Shown in pieces: positions 1 to 7,562 of a stretch of 52,598 nucleotides of DNA (position 1 is its first letter; each line of letters starts with the position of its first letter). This DNA is from Desulfobacteraceae bacterium CG2_30_51_40 (GTDB lineage: Bacteria; Desulfobacterota; DSM-4660; Desulfatiglandales; Desulfatiglandaceae), in the NCBI GenBank assembly GCA_001874005.1, contig MNYJ01000009.1, forward strand, positions 1 to 52,598, given 5' to 3'. The translations under genes and the position numbers were made by a program. Below the pieces are notes generated by a model. That model was not told where the DNA came from. It saw nothing but the letters and a program-made list of their open reading frames with translations, and ran no database searches.

Positions 1-284
1 AAAGCCTATTTTCGCAATCAACCCGCACCATCACTACTCCCCGATTCATCTTAACCATACTCCACCTGTTCAGGGTCTATCCGCTCAGTTTTCCTCTACC
101 AGATAGATCACATCTTGTGGTATAGGTTTACCGTTGCGTCTCACCAATAACTTATGGATGAAATGAGCAGCGCCCCTGAGCGATTACAAACCTCCAATGT
201 CAATCTGGACCAAATACGATTGAGCTTGAGGAGGATGCTCTACACCCGTGAACGGTTACCAAATAATTACGCTAAATTCTCTTT
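1..284. other. No intact gene; upstream region of the brnT-like gene
   Basis: No open frame that I can defend lies here. On the minus strand a short frame reads in part LVRRNGKPIPQDVIYLVEEN before a stop near 92, but it is interrupted by another stop further upstream and I do not recognise it, so it is at most a gene remnant. The 14-mer CCGTGAACGGTTAC at 246-259 recurs upstream of the RhuM-family gene near 40772. The brnT start at 285 has no clear Shine-Dalgarno sequence. Confidence 0.5.
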
Positions 285-605
285 ATGATTAAACCTGATG
301 AGAATCTTGTACCTGATTGGGACGAAGATAATATCAGTCATATTGCTAAGCATGGGTTGACCCCCGAGCAGGTTGAAGAGGTATATTACAGCGAGGGGCC
401 GTTTCCGATCTTGGCTGTTAAGGAGAAGAAAAAGTATATAAAATCAGCTGAATATCGATATCGACTGTGGGGCACACACGCTTCGGGCACATGTATCGAG
501 GTGATCGTTGCCTCTTATCCACATTATGGCGTATGGCGTTGCGTGACGGCGTTCCCCATGTCGAACACCACCCAAAAGGCCTATTTCAAGAGGGTAAGGA
601 AATGA
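285..605 (+). CDS. BrnT-like toxin of a type II toxin-antitoxin pair
   Basis: A 106-residue protein with the BrnT-type opening: an acidic WDEDNISHIAKHGLT segment near residues 12-26, matching the W-D/E-x-K/N...H-G pattern of BrnT family ribonuclease toxins. This is followed by a beta-rich core with RYRLWGTHASG and a C-terminal R-x-V-T-A-F stretch. Known BrnT proteins fold like RelE and cleave RNA. The length fits (about 90-105 residues). The stop codon overlaps the start of the next gene in an ATGA arrangement, typical of translationally coupled toxin-antitoxin pairs. No Shine-Dalgarno is obvious before the ATG at 285. Family assignment rests on the N-terminal motif and the partner gene; activity is inferred. 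Confidence 0.65.
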   Translation: MIKPDENLVPDWDEDNISHIAKHGLTPEQVEEVYYSEGPFPILAVKEKKKYIKSAEYRYRLWGTHASGTCIEVIVASYPHYGVWRCVTAFPMSNTTQKAYFKRVRK

Positions 606-892
606 GCATGATTCCAGAAAAAGCAAGAAAAGACCTTAAAAAGGAGGCTGTCCGGTGGGAGAAGGAGATTTTGAGAGAGACTCCCGATCAAATTCAGGGA
701 TTGCTGAATGATGCCGAGCCGTTTCAGGTTCCCCGTCCTCCCCGTCAGCCCGTCTCCCTCCGAATGGATCCCTTTGATCTTTCGATGATCAAGCGCTTCG
801 CCCGAAAGAAAGGTGTTCCCCACACACAGCTCATGGCGATATGGCTTCGCGAACGGATCGAAAAAGAAAAGAGGCTTGATGCCTCGGAATGA
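602..892 (+). CDS. BrnA/CopG-like antitoxin
   Basis: A 96-residue protein starting at the ATG that overlaps the brnT stop (ATGA at 602-605). The N-terminal half is charged and probably flexible, where such antitoxins bind the toxin. The C-terminal half, PVSLRMDPFDLSMIKRFARKK followed by a helix ending RERIEKEKR, resembles the ribbon-helix-helix DNA-binding domain of BrnA/CopG-type antitoxins (beta strand then two helices). Pairs of this kind normally repress their own promoter. A longer in-frame reading from 467 exists but runs through the toxin gene, so the coupled ATG at 602 is preferred. Confidence 0.65.
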   Translation: MSMIPEKARKDLKKEAVRWEKEILRETPDQIQGLLNDAEPFQVPRPPRQPVSLRMDPFDLSMIKRFARKKGVPHTQLMAIWLRERIEKEKRLDASE

Positions 893-901
893 GATAAGTG
901 A

Positions 902-1312
902 TTGTCTGTCGCAGAGCCCGCGGAGGCGCAGCGGGTTATGGCCCTGAACCGCAAGACCGTCGAGATCGTCTATTACACCATGAGCAGGAAGAAACAGACT
1001 CGGCGAAGGGTGGTCCCTTACCGGGTCTGGTCCTTCAACGGAAGTTCTTACCTGATCGGCCTCTGCCACATGAGAAACGAGGTGAGTATCTTCTCCCTGG
1101 ACCGGATCAAGATGCTCCACCAGACAAGAGAGGCTTTTGTAATCCCTGAGGATTTCAACCTGGATAATTTCATGCGATCGAGCTTCGGGGTGTATCAGGG
1201 GCCGCCTATCCATATAAAGGTACGGTTCCATCCCGATGTCACCGGGTACATCAAAGAGAAGATCTGGCATGAGTCCCAGAAAATCTTTGTCCAACCTGAC
1301 GGCTCCATATGA
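902..1312 (+). pseudogene. WYL-domain regulator fragment
   Basis: The translation from about residue 15 (VEIVYYTMSRKKQTRRRVVP, then PYRVWSFNGSSYLIGLCH and FSLDRIKML) matches the WYL domain of YafY/DeoR-like transcription regulators, which sense ligands or nucleic acids and often control defence or DNA-damage genes. The N-terminal winged-helix DNA-binding domain is absent. The C-terminal WCX part is cut short: the frame stops at QPDGSI where relatives continue for about 50 residues. Starts are a TTG at 902 or an ATG at 938. I read this as a decayed remnant rather than a working regulator. Confidence 0.55.
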
Positions 1313-1493
1313 AACTCCCATTGCGGCCGAAGAAAGCCTTGCATATAGCCCCACAAGAGATCATCCTTTACAGCACCGTTAGACGGCTTGGTCGGGCATA
1401 TCACCTCATGGGGTCATGGCTAGACTTTAAGACTATCCCCTAGCTTTTGACGATTGCCGTTAATCCTTATCCGTCGCATCAGGGCGTTAACAG

Positions 1494-1520
1494 CGTGTTG
1501 AAAACCGCTGTTGTCAGGCA
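1494..1520 (+). repeat. Short recurrent motif GTTGAAAA(A)CCGCTG
   Basis: GTGTTGAAAACCGCTGTTG followed by TCAGGC. The same string, GTTGAAAAACCGCTGTTG then TCAGGC, occurs on the minus strand at about 12184-12207 next to ftsZ. A shorter match (GTGTTGAAAAACCGCTG) lies at 35239-35255 after ilvD, and a degenerate one at about 30822 after dctP. All are intergenic. Function unknown. Confidence 0.5.
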
Positions 1521-1572
1521 GAAGAAAAATGCCCACAGTGCAGCATGTGCCGGCAGTCACCGGCAAGGAGGA

Positions 1573-2753
1573 ATGAAGATGTCTGAAAAAGCTTTTATAA
1601 GTGCAATCCTAATTTCGATCTTTTTCTTCGCCACATCAGGCATGGTTTCGGGAGCGGAGCTTTCATTTTCGGGGGATGTGGACATAGAAGGCGACGTGAG
1701 CATCACAAAGGCGGATAAAGGGATAACATATCCGAACGGGACAAGACAGACCGGGTGGTATTCAAGGACGGTCATGGTAAGCCCGCTGGGAAGCCCTACG
1801 GAAAACGGAACACAGCTACTCGATAAGATGGACGGCATAACCGCCTCCAGCGCGAATCCCTGGCTCCTTAAATTGGAGCCAGGGACTTACGACATCGGGG
1901 CCAACACCCTGACGGTCAAGCCCTATGTTCACGTGGAGGGATCGGGAACGGGCATAACCGTCATAAGGGGAAACCCAGCGTCAACCCCACAAAGCCTAAC
2001 CGGTGTTATTTCCTGCGGCGATGGGACCGAGCTGAGGCGCCTTACCGTGGAAAACTACGGGGCATCGGGCGATTCCAATGCAGTTTACATGGAAAATGCC
2101 AGCAATGTCAGCTTGATAGAGATAACTGCCCGCGCTACTGCCGTGGGAAACAACGCAGTTGCCATCTACCTTAATAAATCAGGCACGGATTTGTTCCGCG
2201 TAAACGCCCAGGCCTCAAGCAACGGCACGTTTTCAGCCGGGATTTACAGTTTGAGTACCGGTTTCAGCGCGACTCTATGCACTATCAGCGCTTCCCAGCC
2301 TGTCGGAGCGACCGGAGACAGCTACGGCGTTCATACGGATACGGCTGCCCAATTTCACGGATGTACGATCCAGGCGGGAGGCGGAGGAAGTTATACCTAT
2401 GGGATTTTGAACGGCACGTCAGGCTATGTGTCTGTGGTGGGAGGTATTGTGACCGGATCAAACGGCTCGGTGTGGAATCACGCCATCTGGAGTGCGGGCT
2501 CACTCCATTGCCGCGGCACTGAGCTTAGCTCACAAGGGTCAGACCAGTCCTTTGGCATCCTGAATGCAAACGATGCATCCTCGGCCTTCTTCGAGGGAGG
2601 GAAGGGGGATCCAATAAGGCTGTGAGAAACGACAGCTCCAAGGGGATCGTCTTTATTGCCGCAAGCCAGCTCTACAACGGGGTGGGAGGGACCGTCACAT
2701 GTGCCGGGGTATATGATGCGAACTTCGCATTTTACCCGAGCACATGCCCCTGA
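1573..2753 (+). pseudogene. Secreted right-handed beta-helix protein, frameshifted near its C terminus
   Basis: The start is the ATG at 1573, preceded by AAGGAGG (1565-1571). Residues 1-28 form a signal peptide (MKMSEKAFISAILISIFFFA, cut near VSG-AE). Then comes a glycine/serine-rich repetitive protein with short beta-strand rungs (for example AVYMENASNVSLIEITARAT and GTFSAGIYSLSTGFSATL), as in right-handed beta-helix or pectate-lyase-like folds. The frame ends at 2625 in a poor tail (GDPIRL). A -1 shift at the G-run near 2604-2608 instead restores a good ending (NKAVRNDSSKGIVFIAA ... CAGVYDANFAFYPSTCP) that stops at 2753. Either the gene carries a frameshift or the base call is wrong. The protein is probably secreted or surface-exposed; substrate unknown. 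Confidence 0.65.
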
Positions 2754-2833
2754 TGCCCTGGGAGCCGCGCCGGCCCTGTCGAATTCATGGATGTTCTTTC
2801 ACCGTCAGGACCGGTTTCGTTGTTCCGCGGCTG

Positions 2834-3331
2834 TCAATATAATCTGAGATCATAGACGACTTTGAGATAATCCTGAATGGATTTCCCCCATTGGCATGGT
2901 TTACCAAGCTCGTCAGGCGCCATAGCAGACTTGAGGGTGCGATAGAACTCTTCATCCAAGTTTGGTGATCGCATAGTCGTAAGCGCTGAGGGTATAAATC
3001 TCGAGGCAGGAAAAATCGCCCACCTTTTCCAGGCGATTTTCATAGTCGGGATGCAGTGTCAGAAGACTTTCGCTCACGATGTGAAAGCCATGGATGGCCA
3101 TTAAATTTCCAACTGCCTGCAGCGAGCCTCTTACCCTGGAAATTGATTCCAGAACCTCAATATCCCCCGTGGCGCGTTTGAGAGACCATATCTCAGAATC
3201 AGGCCTGCGCCTCCTATGAGAACCACATGGAGCTTTGATCCAAGCTTCTCCGGGGCCTTGTAAGTTTCAAGATCGGCATTCAAGGCCCCAAGTTTCCGGA
3301 GGACGCCTTCCTTTTCATGAAAATCCAACAA
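2834..3331 (-). pseudogene. Nucleotidyltransferase-fold protein remnant (DUF6036-like)
   Basis: Three successive reading frames on the minus strand join into one protein-like text. The N-terminal frame gives KLHVVLIGGAGLILRYG. A shift near 3180 continues as KRATGDIEVLESISRVRGSL and on through GNLMAIHGFHIVSESLLTLH to AYDYAITKLG with a stop at 2952. A third frame follows (LDEEFYRTLKSAMAPDELGK ... YLKVVYDLRLY). The GGAGL...TGDIEVL and YDYAITKLGR-like parts match the DUF6036 family of minimal nucleotidyltransferase proteins, often found with toxin-antitoxin-like genes. The last segment may come from a different gene. With at least two frameshifts it cannot make a normal product. Confidence 0.6.
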
Positions 3332-3429
3332 TTATTCCCCCATTTCTCACGACTTGCTGATATCTTAATATGTTACACATGGTCAGTTTCGAAGTCGACT
3401 CAAGTTCATACGGAGATTGCATCAAAGTG

Positions 3430-4227
3430 TCACGTTTTAGTCGCTCCCTTGTATTGTCTGGTTCTTTCTGCAAGTATTTCAGCAAGGTTTGATCTTCCGA
3501 TATTTTCTTCGATCAGCCGAGCAAAGGCGCTACCAATTATTACGCCGTCGGCCGACCTTGATACCCCGGCCACATCATCAACGCTGGAGATGCCGAATCC
3601 TACACATAACGGTAGCGCGGTGTAACGCCGCACCCTCCGGCAGAGCCTGTGAACTTCTGACAGGTTAAGCCCGCTTCCACCGGTGACCCCTGTCATGGAG
3701 ACAATATAGAGAAACCCGGACACGGATGCCGATATGGCTGCGATGCGCTCCTCAGACATGTCAGGTACTATGAGGCGGATCAAAGAAAAATTCTCGTCTT
3801 TACAGCAGGAGGAGAGTTCATCTGATCCCTCGGGCGGCAGGTCCACAACCAGAACTCCGTCTGCCCCTGCTTTTTTCGAGTCACGACAGAAGGCCGCTAC
3901 TCCATATAGATAGATCGGCTTGTAGTAGGAACACACAATGACGGGCCCCTGAAAGCTCCTGCGCAGGGAGGCGGTCATCTCGAAAACGGTTTGCAGCGTG
4001 GTTCCGTTAGAAAGGGCCCTCCGGTAGGAGCGCCGTATGACCTGCCCGTCCGCCGTGGGGTCTGAAAACGGTACCCCGATTTCCAGCATATCCAGGCCGG
4101 AAGCGCACATGGCGCAGACGATCTCCCGGGAGCATTCGATGCTCGGGTCTCCCGCGGTCACAAATCCCACCAGGGCCTTTCCCTTTTTCGGGGCCGTACG
4201 GGAAAAGATTCCGGCAATCCGGTTCAT
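3430..4227 (-). CDS. trpA: Tryptophan synthase alpha chain TrpA
   Basis: 265 residues, full length for TrpA, which splits indole-3-glycerol phosphate into indole and glyceraldehyde 3-phosphate. Both catalytic acids are present at the classical positions: Glu49 in LEIGVPFSDP and Asp60 in DPTADG. The phosphate-binding region is also present (FGISSVDDVAG, then GVIIGSAF near the C terminus). The ATG at 4227 has a good Shine-Dalgarno (AAGGAGAAATAGAATAATG). It is the last gene of the trp operon and follows trpF directly. The usual trpB between them is absent, so the alpha subunit must pair with a beta chain encoded elsewhere. Confidence 0.97.
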   Translation of the reverse strand: MNRIAGIFSRTAPKKGKALVGFVTAGDPSIECSREIVCAMCASGLDMLEIGVPFSDPTADGQVIRRSYRRALSNGTTLQTVFEMTASLRRSFQGPVIVCSYYKPIYLYGVAAFCRDSKKAGADGVLVVDLPPEGSDELSSCCKDENFSLIRLIVPDMSEERIAAISASVSGFLYIVSMTGVTGGSGLNLSEVHRLCRRVRRYTALPLCVGFGISSVDDVAGVSRSADGVIIGSAFARLIEENIGRSNLAEILAERTRQYKGATKT

Positions 4228-4241
4228 TATTCTATTTCTCC

Positions 4242-4946
4242 TTAAAATATCTTTTTTAAAGGCCTGCCGTTAGTTGTTCCGGAAAATGCTCCCCGCAGGT
4301 TTGCTATAAAAGAGGCAACCTTGCTCATGTCTTTTTTCCCGGATGATGTTTCCACCCCGGAACTCACGTCCACGGCATCGGGCAAGGCCGCGGAAACAGC
4401 CTGGACAACGTTGTCCGGGGTCAGACCTCCGGCCAGCACCAGAGCCGCATGCCGCGCCATCGGTCTTGCATCCGCCCAATGCCAGTCTTGGGCGTTTCCG
4501 CCGGGAAGACTTCCTGTGCCGCATTCGGCCAGCAGGGCCGAGGATGCTGCGTATCGCCGGGCGGCTTCAAGTTTGGGAATTCTTTTAGAAAACAGGGTCT
4601 TTATGACCAAAAGCCCCATGCCCCGCAGCGCAGCAATCAGCTCCGGTGACTCATTGCCGTGAAGCTGCACCCCGGTCAGACCGCAGCGCTCAACCTTCTT
4701 TAAGATCGTATCTCTGTCCGCGTCAACAAACACCCCCACGCACGAGGTCTTTCCGCCCAGAGCTGAACCTATCTCCTTTGCCTGCGCATCACTGACATCA
4801 CGTGGGCTTTTTGTAAAAAACACGCACCCAATGGCATCAGCGCCCAGGGCGACGCACTGTTCAGCCTGCTCCGGCAAGGTAATGCCGCATATCTTGATCT
4901 GGGGTATATCGCCTTTGAGTTTCATTTTGATAAGCTGCCGTCCCAC
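4242..4946 (-). CDS. trpF: Phosphoribosylanthranilate isomerase TrpF
   Basis: A TIM-barrel enzyme that converts phosphoribosylanthranilate to the carboxyphenylamino-deoxyribulose phosphate. The family opening IPQIKICGIT has the catalytic Cys. Further signatures are GADAIGCVFFTKSPRDV, VGVFVDAD, GVQLHGNES (with the catalytic Asp replaced by its usual neighbourhood QLHGNE) and LAGGLTPDNV near the end, followed by DVSSGVE. The start is uncertain. The frame is open to 5000; a GTG at 4946 has AAGGGG upstream and is used here, and an ATG at 4925 is closest to the family length. It lies between trpC and trpA with 14 bases to trpA. A 15-residue C-terminal tail beyond the barrel is unusual but harmless. 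Confidence 0.93.
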   Translation of the reverse strand: MGRQLIKMKLKGDIPQIKICGITLPEQAEQCVALGADAIGCVFFTKSPRDVSDAQAKEIGSALGGKTSCVGVFVDADRDTILKKVERCGLTGVQLHGNESPELIAALRGMGLLVIKTLFSKRIPKLEAARRYAASSALLAECGTGSLPGGNAQDWHWADARPMARHAALVLAGGLTPDNVVQAVSAALPDAVDVSSGVETSSGKKDMSKVASFIANLRGAFSGTTNGRPLKKIF

Positions 4947-5019
4947 CCTTCCGTCGGATCCCCTTAAGAGCATGCCCTGCAAACAGCCGTTTTCCCTCAT
5001 CCTGTGGACAGCGGATTTT

Positions 5020-5811
5020 TCAGCACTCTGTTAAGAGGTATCTTAGAAATGCCACAGTGTGCTTGGCCCTGACGAGGCTTTCACCGATCAGAAAGTTATT
5101 GATCCCCGCATTCTTTGTCCGCTTCACGTCATCGCGTGTGACGATACCGCTCGCGGCTATCGGGATTTGGGTCGGTTCAAGCAGGGAGACCAGCCGGGTT
5201 GCAACGCTTATGTCGGTTTTAAAGCTTTTCAGGTCCCGGTTGTTGATGCAGATAAGCTTGGCTCCTGAGGCTGTAGCCGTATCAAGGTCCTTTTCATCGT
5301 GAATTTCCACAAGAGCTTCAAGGCCCACCACATCACAAAGACTTATGAAGTAGGAAAGCACGGCCTCTTTCAGTATCCTCGCTATCAAGAGCACTGCGTC
5401 TGCCCCGGCGGCAGCCGACTCATAAATCTGGTAGGGGCTTATGATGAATTCCTTTCGGAGCACGGGCAGCAGGCATGCCCTGCGGGCCTGCTTCAGGTCG
5501 GAGAGGTTTCCCTTGAAATAGGAGGCATCCGTAAGTACAGATACGGCCGCAGCACCGCCCGCCTCATACCTTGCGGCATAGTCGGCAGCGTCAAGGTCTG
5601 CGCAAATGATTCCCCTGGAGGGGGAGGCCCGCTTTATCTCAGCGATTATGCCTGTGCCGTGCCGGTTCACGCGCAACAGGTTTTCGGCAAACGGGCGCAT
5701 GGGGTCTCGCTCGGCCGCCAGTTCTTTTAATTTAGCCTCCGGCATACGGCGTTTTGCCGCCTCTATTTCTCCGACTTTCGTCTCTACAATGTGCTGCAGT
5801 ATGTCGGTCAT
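5020..5811 (-). CDS. trpC: Indole-3-glycerol phosphate synthase TrpC
   Basis: Closes the indole ring to give indole-3-glycerol phosphate. The start chosen is the ATG at 5811 (MTDILQHIVETK), which has GGAAGGAA upstream and matches the family N terminus, giving 263 residues. Signature stretches: GIIAEIKRASPSRGII (catalytic Lys and the SPS motif), VSVLTDASYFKGN, PVLRKEFII (catalytic Lys), CINNRDLKSFKTDI and AASGIVTRDDV. The reading frame stays open upstream to 5943, overlapping the end of trpD. That 44-residue extension has no family likeness, leaving a 128-base trpD-trpC gap, the largest inside this operon. Confidence 0.95.
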   Translation of the reverse strand: MTDILQHIVETKVGEIEAAKRRMPEAKLKELAAERDPMRPFAENLLRVNRHGTGIIAEIKRASPSRGIICADLDAADYAARYEAGGAAAVSVLTDASYFKGNLSDLKQARRACLLPVLRKEFIISPYQIYESAAAGADAVLLIARILKEAVLSYFISLCDVVGLEALVEIHDEKDLDTATASGAKLICINNRDLKSFKTDISVATRLVSLLEPTQIPIAASGIVTRDDVKRTKNAGINNFLIGESLVRAKHTVAFLRYLLTEC

Positions 5812-5939
5812 CGGCTGATTCCTTCCTTTCAACGTAAAAAATTCACCCACCCAGACCCGCCTACAGGAAAAGGGAGGGAAAACTTCAGTCCGGGCCGCGG
5901 GAAAACGGACTTTAACGCGCGGGGACCGCGATGGCCCCA

Positions 5940-6956
5940 TCATGATTGTCTGGTGAACTCAATCAGTGCATCCAGTTTTTCCATGGCCTTACCGCTCTCG
6001 ATGATATCATCGGCAAGGGTTACGCCCGCGGAGAGATCTTCCGCCTTTCCCCCGGCCACAAGGGCCGCCCCTGCGTTTATGGAAACTATGTTTCTTTTGG
6101 CCCCATTTTCTTTTCCCGAAAGAATCCGACGGATGATCACTGCGTTTTCATCAGGCGTGCCGCCGGCAAGCTCTTCGGGTCGCGCGCGGTCTTCAAAAAA
6201 CTGTTCAGGGGAAATATCATAGGTATGCACGCGCTTGTCGCGAAGTTCGGAGACGCGGGTGGGTGCGCACACGGAGATCTCGTCAAGGCCGTCATGGCCG
6301 TGTACCACAAAGGCCCTCCGGCAGCCAAGCAGATTGAGGGCGTCGGCAAACATCTCCGTGAGCCTCGGGGAAAAGACCCCCAGCACCTGGCAGTTTGCCG
6401 CGGCAGGGTTTGTCAGGGGACCCAGCATGTTGAAGATGGTCCTCACACCAAGCTCCTTTCTTGGTCCAAGGGCATATTTCATGGCGCCATGAAAGAGCGG
6501 GGCAAAAAGAAAGCCTATGCCGATCTCATTGACTGCCTCCTCGGCCACCTCCTGCGCGGTGTTGAGATTTACTCCAAGGGCTTCCAGCACATCGGCGCTC
6601 CCGCAGCGGCTTGAAACCGAACGATTGCCGTGCTTGGCCACGGTGAGCCCTGATCCGGCCACTACAAAGGCCGCAGTGGTGGAGATGTTGAACGTGTGGG
6701 CTCCATCCCCGCCAGTGCCGCAGGTATCCACCACTACGGGCGAAGCAGCCTGTATGCGCACGGCCTTTCGGCGCATGGCCTCTGCAGCGCCGGCAAGCTC
6801 TTCAAAGGTCTCACCCTTGGTGGCCAGGGCAGCCATGAAGGCACCGATCCGGGCGTCGGTCAGGGTTCCGGAAAATATCGCGGAGAAAACCCAGCCGATT
6901 TCCTCCCGAGCAAGGTCTTTACCATTGATGATCTTTGAAAGTATCTGTGAAAACAT
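5940..6956 (-). CDS. trpD: Anthranilate phosphoribosyltransferase TrpD
   Basis: 338 residues, normal length. It transfers phosphoribose from PRPP to anthranilate. The PRPP and magnesium-binding glycine motif DTCGTGGDGAHTFNIST is present, followed by AKHGNRSVSSRCGSADVLEALG, both diagnostic of TrpD, and by RTIFNMLGPLTNPA. There is no fusion with TrpG; the amidotransferase is the separate gene just upstream, 27 bases away. The ATG at 6956 has GGAGGAG upstream. Confidence 0.97.
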   Translation of the reverse strand: MFSQILSKIINGKDLAREEIGWVFSAIFSGTLTDARIGAFMAALATKGETFEELAGAAEAMRRKAVRIQAASPVVVDTCGTGGDGAHTFNISTTAAFVVAGSGLTVAKHGNRSVSSRCGSADVLEALGVNLNTAQEVAEEAVNEIGIGFLFAPLFHGAMKYALGPRKELGVRTIFNMLGPLTNPAAANCQVLGVFSPRLTEMFADALNLLGCRRAFVVHGHDGLDEISVCAPTRVSELRDKRVHTYDISPEQFFEDRARPEELAGGTPDENAVIIRRILSGKENGAKRNIVSINAGAALVAGGKAEDLSAGVTLADDIIESGKAMEKLDALIEFTRQS

Positions 6957-6983
6957 GTCTCCTCCAATCTGGTGTGTGGTTAA

Positions 6984-7547
6984 TCAAAGGGAGAGAAAGT
7001 TCTTCAATATACGTTTACCTTTGGGGGTCATGATGGATTCCGGATGAAACTGAATCCCCCAGGTGTGGTGTTCCCTGTGGCGAAGGCCCATGATCTCACC
7101 GTCCTCAGACTCGGCGCAGATTTCAAGGCATGCAGGCAGAGTGTCCCGTTCCACTGCCAGCGAGTGGTACCGCATGGCGGTAAAGGGAGAAGGGATGCCT
7201 GCGAAGAGCTCACTCCGATCTGTGGTCACGGCCGATGTCTTGCCGTGCATGAGTTGTTTGGCCGGCACAATGGTGCCGCCGAACGCCCGGCCTATGGCCT
7301 GGTGGCCCAGACATACCCCGAGGATGGGAACCCGGCCCGAGGCGCGGCGGACCAGCTCAAGGGATATGCCTGCATCCTCGGGTCGTCCCGGACCCGGGGA
7401 GATGACTATGTGGGAGGGCGCCATGCCTTCGACCTCCGCTATTGTTATAACGTCGTTTCTTGCCACATGAACCTCGGCGCTCAGCATGAGCAGGTACTGA
7501 ACCAGGTTGTAGGTAAATGAGTCGTAGTTGTCTATCATGAGAATCAT
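6984..7547 (-). CDS. trpG: Anthranilate synthase glutamine amidotransferase subunit TrpG
   Basis: 187 residues, a class I glutamine amidotransferase that supplies ammonia to TrpE. The nucleophile Cys79 lies in GVCLGHQAIG, and the catalytic His168 and Glu170 lie in IQFHPESIMT. The oxyanion region is ISPGPGRPEDAG. It begins MILMIDNYDSFTYNLVQYL, the family N terminus. It sits 15 bases after trpE. Its position in the trp operon argues for anthranilate synthase, although a PabA role cannot be excluded, since such subunits are sometimes shared. Confidence 0.96.
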   Translation of the reverse strand: MILMIDNYDSFTYNLVQYLLMLSAEVHVARNDVITIAEVEGMAPSHIVISPGPGRPEDAGISLELVRRASGRVPILGVCLGHQAIGRAFGGTIVPAKQLMHGKTSAVTTDRSELFAGIPSPFTAMRYHSLAVERDTLPACLEICAESEDGEIMGLRHREHHTWGIQFHPESIMTPKGKRILKNFLSL

Positions 7548-7562
7548 GGTCTGCCTCGTGTC

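Noticed and set aside
581-1354. Long minus-strand frame opposite the antitoxin and WYL fragment
   Set aside because: Composition is that of an antisense shadow, there is no family likeness, and the plus strand shows recognisable domains.
5812-5943. 44-residue N-terminal extension of TrpC
   Set aside because: No similarity to TrpC; the ATG at 5811 has a good ribosome site and fits the family.
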